A stretch of 64,000 bases of DNA from positions 198,668 through 262,667 of the forward strand of contig JBOGBH010000012.1 in NCBI GenBank assembly GCA_051656125.1, written 5' to 3'. The stretch comes from CAMREV01 sp051656125 (GTDB taxonomy: Bacteria; Bacillota_I; Bacilli_A; Mycoplasmatales; Mycoplasmoidaceae). Shown in pieces: positions 31,348-42,276 of this stretch (position 1 is the first letter of the stretch; the number at the start of each line of letters is the position of its first letter). Made by a program: the position numbers and the translations under genes. Under the pieces are notes generated by a model that was not told where the DNA came from, ran no database searches, and saw only the letters and a list, made by a program, of their open reading frames with translations.

Positions 31348-31805
31348 TAGTGAACTCCTTTATTTTTTTTAGGAGTTAAATCTACGTCAGTAATTTGAAT
31401 ACCCATTTGTTTTGCAGTTCCTGCAATCATTCTTAATGCTGCTTCTTCTGTATTAGCATTTAAATCAGGAAGTTTGTATCTAGCTATTTCTAAAGCTTGT
31501 TCTTTAGAAATGGTAGCAACATGATCAGTTAACTGATTTTTTCCTGCTTTTTGTATTTTTGCTGCTTTCTTTAAAAGAATAGAAGCTGGAGTTGTTTTAG
31601 TTTCAAATTTAAAACTTTTATCTTTGTATGCATAAATGACACATGGAATTACTTCTCCATTTTTGTCTTTTGTTTTATCATTAAATTGTCTTGTAAAGTC
31701 AGCCATGTTGATTCCAACTGAAGCTAATCCAGGTCCAGGTTTTGCCTGTCCCCCAATAAGTTCAATTTTTGCAACTCTAACTACTTTAGGATCTTTTATT
31801 GCCAT
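31347..31805 (-). CDS. rplK: 50S ribosomal protein L11
   Basis: A 152-residue ribosomal protein with the N-terminal R-V-A-K-I-E-L-I-G-G-Q-A-K-P-G-P-G-L and D-F-T-R-Q-F-N-D-K-T. A C-terminal rRNA-binding domain contains I-A-G-T-A-K-Q-M-G-I. The family usually has P-A-P-P-V-G-P-A-L-G in the first loop; here it is shortened to P-G-P-G-L-A-S-V-G. L11 binds the GTPase-associated region of 23S rRNA. It is first in the L11-L1 operon and is preceded by a structured leader. Confidence 0.96.
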   Translation of the reverse strand: MAIKDPKVVRVAKIELIGGQAKPGPGLASVGINMADFTRQFNDKTKDKNGEVIPCVIYAYKDKSFKFETKTTPASILLKKAAKIQKAGKNQLTDHVATISKEQALEIARYKLPDLNANTEEAALRMIAGTAKQMGIQITDVDLTPKKNKGVH

Positions 31806-31843
31806 AAATAAAATATTACCTTTCTTGTAATTATGTTTTTTTA

Positions 31844-31876
31844 GGGTGGTAATCGCGAAACATTAGTTTCTTCCAC
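31844..31876 (-). promoter_or_regulatory. Candidate structured leader of the L11-L1 operon (L1 target?)
   Basis: The leader RNA on the minus strand reads GTGGAAGAAAC, TAAT, GTTTCGCGATTACCAC. GTGG pairs with CCAC and AAAC with GTTT around a TAAT loop, leaving internal unpaired bases. This is a GC-rich island in an otherwise AT-rich spacer, about 40 bases before the rplK start. In other bacteria L1 binds such a leader structure to repress translation. The L1 assignment here is inference. Confidence 0.45.
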
Positions 31877-31935
31877 ATTTTGTATAAAATATTAAAAATA
31901 TACCTATTAAGTATAATATATTATCTATGATTTTG

Positions 31936-32838
31936 CTATATTTTTTTGAAAGTAAAAAACTTCTTTGTTGTCATTAAAAACATTATGTTTACTAATCATC
32001 TTATATAAAAGGGCATTCAATCAAAATGGAAATTTCTATTAACCATCAATTCTTTTTTATTTTCAATAAATGCCTTTCTAATTGGTGGAAAAAATAGAAA
32101 TCTTAAAGCAACTATTTCTTGAGCATCATTTTCAATTAAGTTTAATAAACATTGATATTCTTGGTCAACTCTTTTTAAATCTCATTTAGAAGTAACAGTG
32201 TTGCCCTCTCTTGAAATAAAATAATAACAAGTAATTTTCTTTGTGTGTATCACACTCTTAGCATTCATGATTATTTGTGAAGTATAGTTTCCATCTTGAA
32301 AAGGTATTCCCTCTACCAATTTTCTTAATTTATAAAATACTTCTTTTTTTGCATATCAAGAAATAGGAATACTAATTGGAGATTGCTTTTGATATTTATT
32401 TGTAATGACTTTTTTAAATAAATAAGGATATGAAAAAAATCTTCCTTTATTTTTGTTACCATATCATCTAGTATATGCACTAGAAACAACATCATGATCA
32501 TCGCAAACTTCATTAATAATTTTAAATGCATTCACATCTAAAAAATCATCTGCATCTAAAATAGAAACATAATCATTTTTAGCTAATTTGTTTTCTAAAA
32601 CATAATTTATTACTGAACCTCAATGATTGTTTTTCTTAGAATAGTATTCAATATTTTTATATTTATCTTGATATTCACTAACAATTTTTTTTAATTCATC
32701 ATTTGTAGATCCATCATCAATAACCAAAATCTGTAAAAGATTAATATCATAGTTTTGATTAATCAAAGAATCTAAACATTTAGAAATATATTTTTCTACA
32801 TTAAAGCATGGAATTATTATTGTAAAACTTTTATTCAT
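31936..32838 (-). CDS. Family 2 glycosyltransferase, copy 1
   Basis: A 300-residue GT-A fold transferase. I-I-I-P-C-F-N-V-E-K-Y-I near the start is the nucleotide-sugar pocket, V-I-D-D-G-S-T-N follows, and S-I-L-D-A-D-D-F is the D-x-D-type metal site. The second half is aromatic and basic, with no clear membrane helix. Its first 110 residues are almost identical to copy 2 upstream, while the C-terminal halves differ, suggesting duplication and a change of acceptor. Its start overlaps the copy 2 stop (ATGAATAA). Likely product: a glycolipid or surface polysaccharide. Confidence 0.87.
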
Positions 32839-33751
32839 TTTTTTCTCTTTCTAAATTATTTATTTTAAAAAATTTATGATTACCCATTAAATAAAAATAA
32901 ATTTTATAAATGAAGTTAAAACCAAATGGTAATCACCTGAAGTTAAATTTTCTATTAACTTCAAATATAATATTTCTCTCTTTGCAGCAATTTTTAAAAC
33001 CCTTAACATTTAATCTATAAGCAATTAATTCTTGAATATCATATTCAATAAATTTTTTACATGAATTATATTCAGCATCAAATCTTTTTTGATCTCATGC
33101 TTGATTCATTGAGTTACCTTCTCTTATCGAAAAATAGTAACCAATAGGTTTGTATGTAAAAATTAAATTATCTGAATTTTTTAAAATTTGAGATGTGTAA
33201 TCTCCATCTTGATGAGCAATTTTTTCAGTCAAGTATTTTGTTCTATAAAAAACTTCTTTTTTATAAAAAAATAACATTGGCAAACATATTGGTGTTTGTT
33301 TTTGAAAATTATTTTTTATGACTCTTTTAAATGGAAAATAATAAGCTGAAAAATATGCAAATGTTCTCGTTCCATTTCACTCTTTACAAGAGCCCACAAA
33401 AACATCATTATCTTTTATTTTTTCATTAACTGTTTTAAAACAATTTTTATCTAAAAAATCATCTGCATCTAAAATAGAAACATAGTCATTTTTAGCCAAT
33501 TTATTTTTTAGAACATAATTTATTACTGAACCCCAATGATTATTTTCTTTTGAATAGTATTCAATATTTTTATTTTTGCTTTGATATTCATTAACTATTT
33601 TTTTCAACTGATCATTTGTAGAACCATCATCGATAACTAAAATCTGTAAAAGATTAATATCATAGTTTTGACTTAATAAAGAATCTAAACATTTTGATAT
33701 GTATTTTTCTACATTAAAACATGGAATTATTATTGAAAAACTTTTATTCAT
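32831..33751 (-). CDS. Family 2 glycosyltransferase, copy 2
   Basis: A 306-residue paralogue of copy 1 with the same N-terminal I-I-I-P-C-F-N-V-E, V-I-D-D-G-S-T-N-D and S-I-L-D-A-D-D-F-L-D motifs. The start is ATG 33751, supported by TTGAGGAT upstream; nine extra upstream codons in frame lack a ribosome site. The start overlaps the stop of the third transferase gene, again as ATGAATAA. Both downstream paralogues thus share the same junction sequence, a trace of the tandem duplication. The substrate sugar is unknown. Confidence 0.87.
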
Positions 33752-35234
33752 TGTTATCCTCAATAAATAAAAAATCAATTTCTAAATTTGCATTTGATAT
33801 ATTTTTAAGTCTTTCTTTTTTTATTGTGATTGATAAACTTATATTTGGACTAATTTTTGAAAAAGAATTTACAAAACTTGAAATCATTTTTTCATTAAAA
33901 TTTCTCAAATTAAAATCAATAAAAAGTGTATTGGGAAATAATCTAAAAAAATTATTCATATCTGTGAATGGCTCTAATGAAAATCCTAAAATAATAATGT
34001 CGTTTTGTTTTAAGAATGATGATATTTCATACAAATTATCTTCTTGATTTATTTTTAACAAAAAGAATATATTTTTTTTTCTTTTCAATTTATTTGTATT
34101 TTTTTTAATAAAATTAAAATCAACTATAAACATATTTTCACTTCTTTGTAATCTTGATGAACCTAAGAAGTTTTTAGCTTTATAACAATCATAAAAAAAA
34201 CTATTTTTATTTTTTATTTTATTAATATAACAAACTTTTTTTACCTTATTAAGTAATACATAGTTTTTAAAACTATTGATTATGTAAAAGTATAGTAAAG
34301 ATTTTCATCAAGTCTTAGAAAAAGAAATTTCATAATTATAATAATAAATTAATGAAATAATTTTGTTTCTTAAAATAGATCTAAGAACATAATTTGTTGT
34401 TAAACTTTTTATTAACAAATCATAGCCTGTTAATATTGGAAAAAAAGATCCATTAATTGATCTTATTATTTTTTTATCACTATTAAATTTTTCTTTTTCA
34501 AATGAGTTTAGTAAGTTTCTTAATGCAAAATAGAAATCATTCATTTTCTGTGTATCTCTTGTTTGAAAATGAGACATATTATTCTTGTTATAACTTCCTC
34601 TATTGTAGTGGTATGTAATCTTTCGAATTTCTTTAAAACTTTCAGATTTTAAAAAAATTAATGTTGCTACAGAAATATCTTCAAAATATTTTAATTGCTC
34701 ATTAAAAGAAATATTTAGGGATAAGAAATATTCTCTTCTAATAAGATATCCTCAAAGAAGACACATATTAGATTTAACAAAGTCATATTTAGTCATGTCT
34801 TGTTTATAAATTCATGTTGGTATAAATGGAAAAGCAATAGAAAATTTTGAAGAAAAATTATAGAACTGTTTTGCTCTTCCAATAACAATATCAGTCTTGC
34901 CTTCATTAGAATTTAAAAGTAAATTTTCAATTGTTTTTAAAGGAATTGTATCATCAGCATCTAAGAAAAAAAAGTAGTGTCCTTTAGCTAATGAAACTAA
35001 TCTATTTCTTGTAGCACTTACACCTTTATTTTCTTGATGATATATTCTTATTCTTTCATCTGATTTTTCAAGTTCATTTAAAATATCAACTGATGAGTCA
35101 GTTGATCCATCATTTATAATTATTATTTCAATATTCTTATGTGTTTGATATATACAACTACTTATAGATCTTTTTAAAAATCTTGCTGCATTATATGATG
35201 GAATCAATACAGATACAAGAATATCTTCTGTCAT
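33744..35234 (-). CDS. Family 2 glycosyltransferase with long C-terminal extension
   Basis: A 496-residue protein. The N-terminal 230 residues form a GT2 domain: V-L-I-P-S-Y-N-A-A-R-F-L, I-I-N-D-G-S-T-D-S and F-F-L-D-A-D-D-T. About 260 further residues show no recognised domain but include helical basic stretches and a final I-E-D-N-N-E. It is the first gene of a three-gene transferase operon. Its -10 box is back to back with that of the hydrolase gene on the other strand. TGA codons are read as Trp. Confidence 0.85.
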
Positions 35235-35268
35235 AAATAACCTTTAGATTTTTGAATTTTATAAACAT

Positions 35269-35286
35269 ATTATACTATATTATAAT
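35269..35286. promoter_or_regulatory. Divergent -10 boxes for the glycosyltransferase operon and the hydrolase gene
   Basis: TATAAT is present on the minus strand at 35269-35274 and on the plus strand at 35281-35286, inside the 102-base spacer. The two start regions would overlap, so expression of the two units may be linked. Support is from consensus match and spacing to the start codons only. Confidence 0.4.
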
Positions 35287-35336
35287 AACATTATTGTATT
35301 GGTAATAATTCATAATTTTATAAAAGGAGATTAGAT

Positions 35337-36170
35337 TTGAGACAATTTGATGAAGATAGAGTAGAAGAATTTGATTTCATTGTTGGAAACAAAACTTTCC
35401 CATTTGTTAGAATAAATCCCTTGAAAAAAAGTGACACTGCTGTGCTTTGTTCTTTTGGTTTAAATGGCAGTGCAAAATTTATAAAATATTTAAACTATTC
35501 TTGTTTTGATAATGTTGATTTTATTTCTTATGATCCTAGAGCTCAATCAAAAAATAAATTAAGACCATCAATGTGACACACAACATATATTAATGATATG
35601 AATTCAGTTATTAATGAGTATTTAAAGCAAAATCCAAATATTAAAAAACTATATATAATTGGAGAGTCTTGGGGGGCATCAATAGCTTTTTTGTGTAAGA
35701 AAAAATATCCTAAAAATATTTATGGGGTATTAGGTTGAAATATGCCATATGAAGTTATAGACTCTTCAAAAAAACAAAGAAATAATACTCTTTTGAAAAT
35801 GAAAGTAGTTTTAACATTATTTACTGGAATTAATACAAATGGAGTTACAATTTTGTCTCATGATACAACAAATAATAAAGCAATACAAAAATTAATTCTT
35901 AGTTCTAGAAATAAACTATTAAGCAATAAAGTTGTAATTGCTTCTTGAAGGTCTTTTAAAAGAGCATGAAGATATTTTTTAAAAAGTCCAGATGAAAACT
36001 TTATATACATTCAAACTGGTGAAGACAACATGAGATCAAAAATTTTATTCAATAATGGAAAAGAATATAAAAATGTAATTATTTTTGAACAAGGAACTCA
36101 CTTATTAAGTTTTGATATTAATGTTGCAGACAAATTATTTGATGTGGTAAAAGAATTCATAAACAAATAA
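35337..36170 (+). CDS. Alpha/beta hydrolase
   Basis: A 277-residue protein. I-I-G-E-S-W-G-A-S-I-A-F near residue 110 is a G-x-S-x-G nucleophile elbow, here with Trp. D-P-R-A-Q-S fits the loop preceding it, and G-T-H-L-L-S near the end supplies the likely catalytic His. Mycoplasma members act as esterases or lipases, but the substrate is unknown. The start is TTG 35337, chosen because AAAGGAG lies seven bases upstream. It begins a plus-strand group leading toward glf. Confidence 0.82.
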
Positions 36171-36203
36171 ATATTATTTATAATTATATTTTAGAGGTTA
36201 TAT

Positions 36204-36494
36204 ATGGCTTACAAAACAAATACAGAAAGAATGTGACAACAAGCTGCAAAATGTGATTGTGGAAAGCAAGATTGCAATGAAAGAAATCATAGATTATGTA
36301 ATAGATGTAATAAAAAAATGTTGTATGGCTCTCATTTTAGTATTGAAAAATTAAACAAAAGTGAATTTGCATGAAATGTTGATTTAATTGTTCCTAAATC
36401 AGAAGGTGGTAACACCAAGCTAAATAATTTGGTTGCTGTTCACATTAAATGTAATAATTCTAGAAATAGAAAAGATTGATCTAATGAATATTAA
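36204..36494 (+). CDS. Small HNH-like protein with the first His of the motif missing
   Basis: A 96-residue Cys-rich protein not visible without reading TGA as Trp. C-D-C-G-K-Q-D-C and L-C-N-R-C are possible zinc ligands. V-D-L-I-V-P-K-S-E-G-G-N, N-N-L-V-A-V and H-I-K-C-N-N follow the HNH endonuclease layout (usually D-H-I-x-P, N-L, C-N). The His that activates water is replaced by Leu, so cutting activity is doubtful. It could be a DNA- or RNA-binding relic or an atypical nuclease. It starts at ATG 36204 behind AGAGG and ends at a terminator. Confidence 0.72.
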
Positions 36495-36522
36495 ATAAAC
36501 AATGATAAACATTGTTTATTTT
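36493..36522 (+). terminator. Terminator after the HNH-like gene
   Basis: A 12-bp perfect stem (AAATAAACAATG / CATTGTTTATTT) with a 5-base loop overlaps the stop codon and continues into T-rich DNA. Confidence 0.75.
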
Positions 36523-36570
36523 ATTTATAATTATTTTATAATATTAATGAAAATATATGAAAGGAAAAAT

Positions 36571-36762
36571 ATGAAACCATTAAAAATAGTATCTTTAATT
36601 TTAATGTTATTACCACTAGTTTCCCTGCTGGGATTTTTACTTTATTTTTTAAGTGAAAAACCATCAGGTAAAGAATTAATTATTTGTATTCTTACAATAC
36701 CATTTGGGTTTTTTGCTGGAATATTCTTATGATTAAATGCTTTTGGAGTAATTAAACTTTAA
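36571..36762 (+). CDS. Small two-helix membrane protein
   Basis: A 63-residue hydrophobic protein with two membrane helices (about residues 6-27 and 37-57) and a short Ser/Lys/Pro-containing loop. ATG 36571 has GAAAGGAAA upstream and is preferred to an upstream ATG in the same frame that sits in the preceding terminator. One TGA is Trp. It ends six bases before glf, so it is probably co-transcribed with it. Function is unknown. Confidence 0.65.
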
Positions 36763-36768
36763 GATAAT

Positions 36769-37914
36769 ATGAATAAAGAAATTATAATTATTGGCGCTGG
36801 ACTAGCTGGCTGTACAATAGCAAGATTATTAGCAGACAATAATCATAAAATTAAAATCTTTGAGGAAAAAAATCATAAAGGTGGAAACCTATATGATTTT
36901 TATAATAATAATGGCATTTTAATTCATAAATATGGTCCACATATTTTCCATACTTCATATGAAGATGTATGAAAATTTGTTAATAGATTCTCAAAATTTA
37001 ACAATTATAAAAATCAAGTTCTTGTGAAATTAACAAAAAAATCAGTCAAACTTCCAATTAACCTTGATGGCATAAAAGAATTATTTCCAAAAGAATTTGA
37101 AATTTTTAATAAGGAAATTAAGGAAAAGAAATTAAAGGGTGAAGCTGTTTCTATTTTAAATTTATTAAATACGTTAGAAACTAAAGAATCTAAAAAAATA
37201 GTTAATTATGTTTATGAAAATGTTTATGCAAAATATACTGCGAAAATGTGAGGTAAAACAATTGACCAATTACCTAAATTTATTTTAGAAAGAGTAAAAA
37301 TAAATTTAAATAAAGATTGAAATTATTTTCCATTAGATAAATATCAAGGATTACCAATTGATGGTTATACTAAAATGCTTGAAAGAATGATTGAAGACAA
37401 AAACATTTCAATTGAATATAACAGAAATATTATTGATGAATTAGTAATTAAAAAAAATAAAATTTATTTTGAAGGAAAAGAAGTAATTGTTTTCTACACA
37501 GGAATGATTGATAGATTCTTTAACTTTAAACATGGAGAATTAGAATATAGATCTCTTAATATAAAATTTGAAAACCATAATGTAACTTCGTTCCAAAATA
37601 CAGCTGTTGTTAACTATCCATTGCACAAAACAATGACAAGAATAACTGAGTATAAAAAAATGACTTTTCAGGATAAAAAAGGTACAACTACTATATCTAA
37701 AGAATATCCTGGTAAGTACGATAAAAATGATAAGGTATTTCACACTCCTTTTTATCCAATTAATGATGATAAGAATCAAAAAATATTTAACAAATATTTA
37801 AAACAAGCTAATAAAATTGAAAACTTTTATTTAGCTGGTAGATTAGCAGAATATAAATATTATGATATGGACGATATCATATTCGAATGTATTAAAAATT
37901 ACAAAGAATTTTAA
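36769..37914 (+). CDS. glf: UDP-galactopyranose mutase
   Basis: A 381-residue flavoenzyme that converts UDP-galactopyranose to UDP-galactofuranose. I-I-G-A-G-L-A-G-C-T-I-A is the FAD-binding dinucleotide fold. G-G-N-L-Y-D and K-Y-G-P-H-I-F-H-T-S are the hallmark flavin- and substrate-site motifs, and the C-terminal A-G-R-L-A-E-Y-K-Y-Y-D-M-D closes the FAD site. TGA encodes Trp at several positions. With three glycosyltransferases nearby it suggests that galactofuranose is placed on glycolipids or a capsule. This link is inferred from proximity. Confidence 0.94.
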
Positions 37915-37931
37915 AGTTCTTTGTAATTTTT
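37894..37931. terminator. Bidirectional terminator between glf and tdk
   Basis: A perfect 15-bp inverted repeat (AAAAATTACAAAGAA / TTCTTTGTAATTTTT) with an 8-base loop overlaps the 3' ends of both convergent genes. Confidence 0.8.
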
Positions 37932-38555
37932 AATAAATTTAGTACTATTCTTTGTAAACTTCTTATCAGGTATTTTGTGATGATTTCTACAAGTAACTGT
38001 ATAAGATTCAGTGTTTCCAATTAAAACGATAGGTGAATTATATGAAGCTGGCTCATCATCAATTTTTCTTTGAGTGCATGTTCCTGGCGCACCGCACTCT
38101 GTACATATTGCTGAAAGTTTAGTAACATGTTCTGCCATTGAAGCTAACGCACTTACAATGGGAAAGGGGTTATTTCTAAAATCATTATCTAAACCAGCAG
38201 CATAGACAATTATTCCTTTTTTAGCTAATACTTCAATCACTTCTAAAATCTTTGGATCAGCAAATTGAATTTCATCAATTGCAACTACTTGTGGATGATT
38301 GACATTTTTTAATAACTCTTCAAATATTTCAAATGGATCACTAAATTCAATTGCATTCATTTTTTTACCATTTCTAGATTTAATGAATGATTTATTTCTT
38401 GAATCAATTTTTGGTTTAAAAAGAAGACATTCAACATCAGCATATTCTAATCTTTTAATCCTTCTTAATAATTCCTCTGACTTACCTGCGAACATTGGTC
38501 CACATATTAGTTCAATTCAACCATATTCCCTATGAAAAGCATTAAATTTTGCCAT
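37911..38555 (-). CDS. tdk: Thymidine kinase
   Basis: A 214-residue type II thymidine kinase for nucleoside salvage. G-P-M-F-A-G-K-S-E-E-L is the P-loop and A-I-D-E-I-Q-F the Walker B/base-binding segment. C-T-E-C-G plus a later C-R-N-H-H form the zinc lasso site. The true start is ATG 38555; a TGA (Trp, in G-W-I-E-L) separates it from the rest of the frame. GGGGAG lies upstream. It is convergent with glf. Confidence 0.95.
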
Positions 38556-38584
38556 AATGATATCTCCCCTATTATTATTTTTAG

Positions 38585-39679
38585 CTATTTATTTATTTTA
38601 AAATGACAAATGTCACCATCTTCTATTTGATATGTTTTGCCAACTATCTTGGCTTTACCTAATTCTCTTATTTTATTCTCATCTTTGTAAGTTATCATAT
38701 CATCATATTTAATAATTTCTGCTCTAATAAACAACTTTTCAAAGTCTGTATGAATAACACTTGCACACTTTGGAGCAAAGTCGGATATGTAAAAAGGTCA
38801 TCCTCTTACTTCTATTTTACCCATTGTAAAGAATGTTCCTAAATTTAAAATGCTATAAGCGCTTCTAACTATTTCATTTAAACCTGAATCCTTTAAATTA
38901 AATTCTTCTAAGAATGTTTTTTTTTCTTCTTCTGGAAGTAATGAGATCTCATGCTCCATTTTAGAACAAATTGGAATAATAGTTTTATTTTTTAAATGAT
39001 TTTTTAGTTTTAAATAGTTTTCATTACTTTCTGGATTGCTAATATCATCTTCATCTATATTAGCGATATAAATAACAGGTTTAATTGTTAATAAATTTAA
39101 AGATTTAACCAATGGTAAATCTTCTTCACTTATTTCCATATTGCAAAGTAATTTATCTTGAGATAAAAAATCAAACAATGATTCATATAAAGCAAGTTCT
39201 TTAGCAGCATTTTTGTCACCAGACTTAGCTTTATTTTTGATTTTATCAATTCGATTTTTCATTAATTCTAAATCTGAATATATTAATTCTAAATTAATGA
39301 TTTCTAAATCTGTTATTGGATCAACAACATTATTTACATGAGTAATATCTTTGTTTGAAAAACATCTAATTACATGACAAATAGCATCTACTTCTCTAAT
39401 GTTTTGTAAAAATTTATTTCCTAAACCTTCACCCTTTGAAGCGCCTTTAACTAATCCAGCAATATCTACAAATTTAAAATTAGTATAGATTGTTTTTTCT
39501 GGTTTAACTATTTCTGCTAAACTATCTAACCTTCTATCAACAACATTTACTAAAGCGATGTTTGGTTCAATTGTTGCAAAGGGATAATTTGCAGCCTCAA
39601 CTTTTGAATTTGTAATAGCATTAAATAGTGTTGATTTCCCAACATTAGGTAAACCTATAATTCCAGCTGATAGAAGCAT
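38585..39679 (-). CDS. ychF: Ribosome-binding ATPase YchF (OLA1)
   Basis: A 364-residue Obg-related P-loop protein. G-L-P-N-V-G-K-S-T-L-F-N-A is the P-loop and D-I-A-G-L-V-K-G-A-S-K-G-E-G is switch II. A TGS domain follows at the end (Y-I-S-D-F-A-P-K, ending C-H-F-K-I-N-K). YchF binds ribosomes and prefers ATP over GTP. One TGA lies near residue 295. It is downstream of fba and rpoE, matching MG022-MG024 order from memory. Confidence 0.95.
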
Positions 39680-39686
39680 ATTTTAA

Positions 39687-40583
39687 TTAAGCCTTATCTT
39701 TTGAGCCGAATAGTATAATTTTTTCAGTAACTGTATCTCTTATTGCATCCACACCTGGTTTTAATAATTTTCTAGGATCAAAACCTTTTTTAGCATTATC
39801 TAAATCTTTTTTAGCTTCAATATATTTTCTTGTAGCTTCTGCAAATGCAATTTGACATTCAGTGTTTACATTTATTTTAGAAACACCTAGTGATATAGCT
39901 TTTTTAATTTGATCATTAGGAATACCAGTTCCACCATGTAGAACTAATGGAGTAACAGATAATAATGAATTAATTTCAGTTAAAACATCAAACTTAAGAC
40001 CCTTTCAATCCTTGTGGTATAAACCATGAACATTACCAATTCCTGCTGCTAAAATTGCAACACCTAAATCTGCAATCATTTTACATTCTTTTGGATCAGC
40101 AACTTCTCCGTTACCAATTACACCATCTTCTTCTCCACCAATAGCACCTACTTCAGCTTCAACAGAAGCATTGTGTTTTTTAGCAAGTTTTAATATTTCT
40201 TTTGTTTTTTCAATATTTTCTTCAATTGAATAGTGTGAACCATCAAACATAACTGAAGGAAAACCCGCTTCTAAAGCAGCAATAGCTCCTTCATAAGATC
40301 CATGGTCTAAATGTAAAGATACAGGAACAGTTATGTTTTTGTATTCCATTACATTATTAACCATATCAACTATGTTTTTGAAACCAAATTGGTATTTTGC
40401 AGCCCCTTCAGAAACACCAATAATAATTGGTGAGTTATTTGCTTGAGCAGCATCTAATATTGCTCCTAATCATTCTAAATTATTAGTGTTAATATGAGGA
40501 ATGGCATACTTGTTTTTATGTGCATCTTTCGTCATATCAATTAGATTAACTAATCTTGATTTGTTTTTATTTAAATTTAACAT
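39687..40583 (-). CDS. fba: Class II fructose-1,6-bisphosphate aldolase
   Basis: A 298-residue glycolytic enzyme. V-S-L-H-L-D-H-G-S-Y holds the zinc-binding His and the catalytic Asp-His region, E-A-E-V-G-A-I-G-G-E-E-D is the metal-site loop, and K-I-N-V-N-T-E binds the phosphate. Two TGA codons encode Trp. It starts at ATG 40583 overlapping the rpoE stop (TAAAATG). With pfkA and pyk it is one of three glycolytic genes in this window. Confidence 0.95.
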
Positions 40584-40584
40584 T

Positions 40585-41061
40585 TTATTCGTCCTCTTCT
40601 ATTTCTTTATCTAAGTCTTCTATTTCATCTACTATTTCATCAATTACTTCATTATCAATTTCAGGCAATATATCTTCTTCCTCTTTTAAATCAATAACTT
40701 TATCTTTTGAATCAAAATCAACTTCTATTATTCCTTCATCATCAATTGCTAGTACTGGTTTTTCAGTTTCCATCTCTTCTAAAAGTTCTGGATCAATATC
40801 TATTTTGTCTAAACCAAACATAGCAGCTGCAATTTTTTCAAACTCATCATAGCTATAATATTCTTGTAATGCTCAATCATCATTACCTAATGATAGAAAT
40901 CTTATATCGTTTATCAATTCAATATATAGATCCCCACCAACATCTTTTAACTTAGGATCGCTTTTAATAACTTCAGCTAATAAGCTTCTATATTTAAACT
41001 TACCTTTTTTATATTTCTTTTTAGCAATTTCGTATGCTAGATCAATTATGTCCTGTTTCAT
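40585..41061 (-). CDS. rpoE: RNA polymerase delta subunit
   Basis: A 158-residue protein. Residues 1-80 form the HARE-HTH domain (Y-E-I-A-K-K-K-Y-K-K-G-K-F-K-Y-R). Residues 90-158 are almost wholly Asp/Glu, the nucleic-acid mimic that speeds polymerase recycling. ATG 41061 is preferred to an upstream TTG because GGGAG is correctly spaced for it. One TGA encodes Trp at the domain end. Co-transcribed with fba. Confidence 0.92.
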
Positions 41062-41081
41062 TTTCAAGCTCCCTATTTATT

Positions 41082-42269
41082 TTAATCAATAAAATTATTA
41101 TTTAACAATACAATTTTAGAAATATTTACTTGTTTCTCTAAATTATCAAATAATTTAGTTTTTTTAAATTCAATTAAATTGTTATTGCTATCATAAAAAA
41201 CAATGTGTTTGTCCGATTCTTTAGAGAATGTTGATTTGTGTTTAATTGTTTTTTCTGAATAAATATAATCTTTACTTATATCATTTTTACTTATTATTAT
41301 ATTTTTATTAAAGTCTTCTGGTTTTATATATGTGAAGTTTTCCCCACTTTTAAAACCTTTTATAATTAATTGAAGTAATTCATCTTTAGTCACATTTGCA
41401 AGTTCATTGATAAATGTAATTAATGATGAATCATCTAATTCTACATATAAATCTAAGCTAACTTCTTTTTTCTTATAAATTCAGTCATATTTTTTTGAAA
41501 TTGAAATATTCTTCTCATATAGCTCTCATTCATTTTTAAGCTCTGCTAATCTTTTAAAAATTAATTCTAATGTTCACTCAAATACCATTAAATTTTTATT
41601 TTCATAAATATCAATATTCATATAAATTCTTCCTAATAAGAAACTTTCAATCATGTTGAAACTTTTTATTGAAAAAGCTAATGTTTCATTAATAATATCA
41701 AATCTTCTTAAAAGAATATCTAAATCAATAGTTCCATAGTGAGTTCCAATAAAATATGAATCCCTTAATAAGTAATCTATTCTATCAGCATCTAAATCAG
41801 AAGAAATAATTTGGTTTAATCACTTAATTGGGTGTTTGTTTTGATAAATCAAAATTAATTCATCAATATCAACACTATATTTTTTCAATACTTTATTAAT
41901 TGATGATTTTTTAGAAAGAATTATGTCTAGCGTTCATTTTTCATGGCTGCCACCAAATCTTTCAAATACATGTGAAAATGGACCATGACCTAAGTCATGA
42001 AGTAACGCAGCTACTTGAACAAGTCTTTTGTGCTTTTTACTACATTTATTTCCGATAACATCTAAAAATCTAGAAGCTACTTCATAAACTCCTAGAGAAT
42101 GAATATATCTGCTATGCATTGCTGTTGGAAATAATTTATAGCATATACCTAATTGCATAATATCTTGTAATCTTTGAAATTCTTTACAAGAAATTAATTC
42201 AGCAATAATAGGATCTCTATTTAAATCTATCTCTTTAAATATTGGATCTTTAATAAAATTGTTTGTCAT
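41082..42269 (-). CDS. HD-domain phosphohydrolase (dNTPase-like)
   Basis: A 395-residue metal-dependent phosphohydrolase. R-L-Q-D-I-M-Q-L-G, H-S-R-Y-I-H-S-L-G-V, A-A-L-L-H-D-L-G-H-G-P-F-S-H and D-A-D-R-I-D-Y-L form the HD superfamily metal site of the dGTPase/YwfO group. The substrate is probably a nucleoside triphosphate. It lies just downstream of gltX, the same neighbours as MG461-MG462 from memory. TGA codons fall in the middle third. Confidence 0.88.
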
Positions 42270-42276
42270 TATTTTA

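Noticed and set aside
32325..32531. Minus-strand Met-rich frame
   Set aside because: Different frame inside glycosyltransferase copy 1, which runs through on the same strand with good motifs.
40556..40852. Ser-rich plus-strand frame
   Set aside because: Its Ser runs are the antisense of the Asp/Glu tail of rpoE; no start signal.
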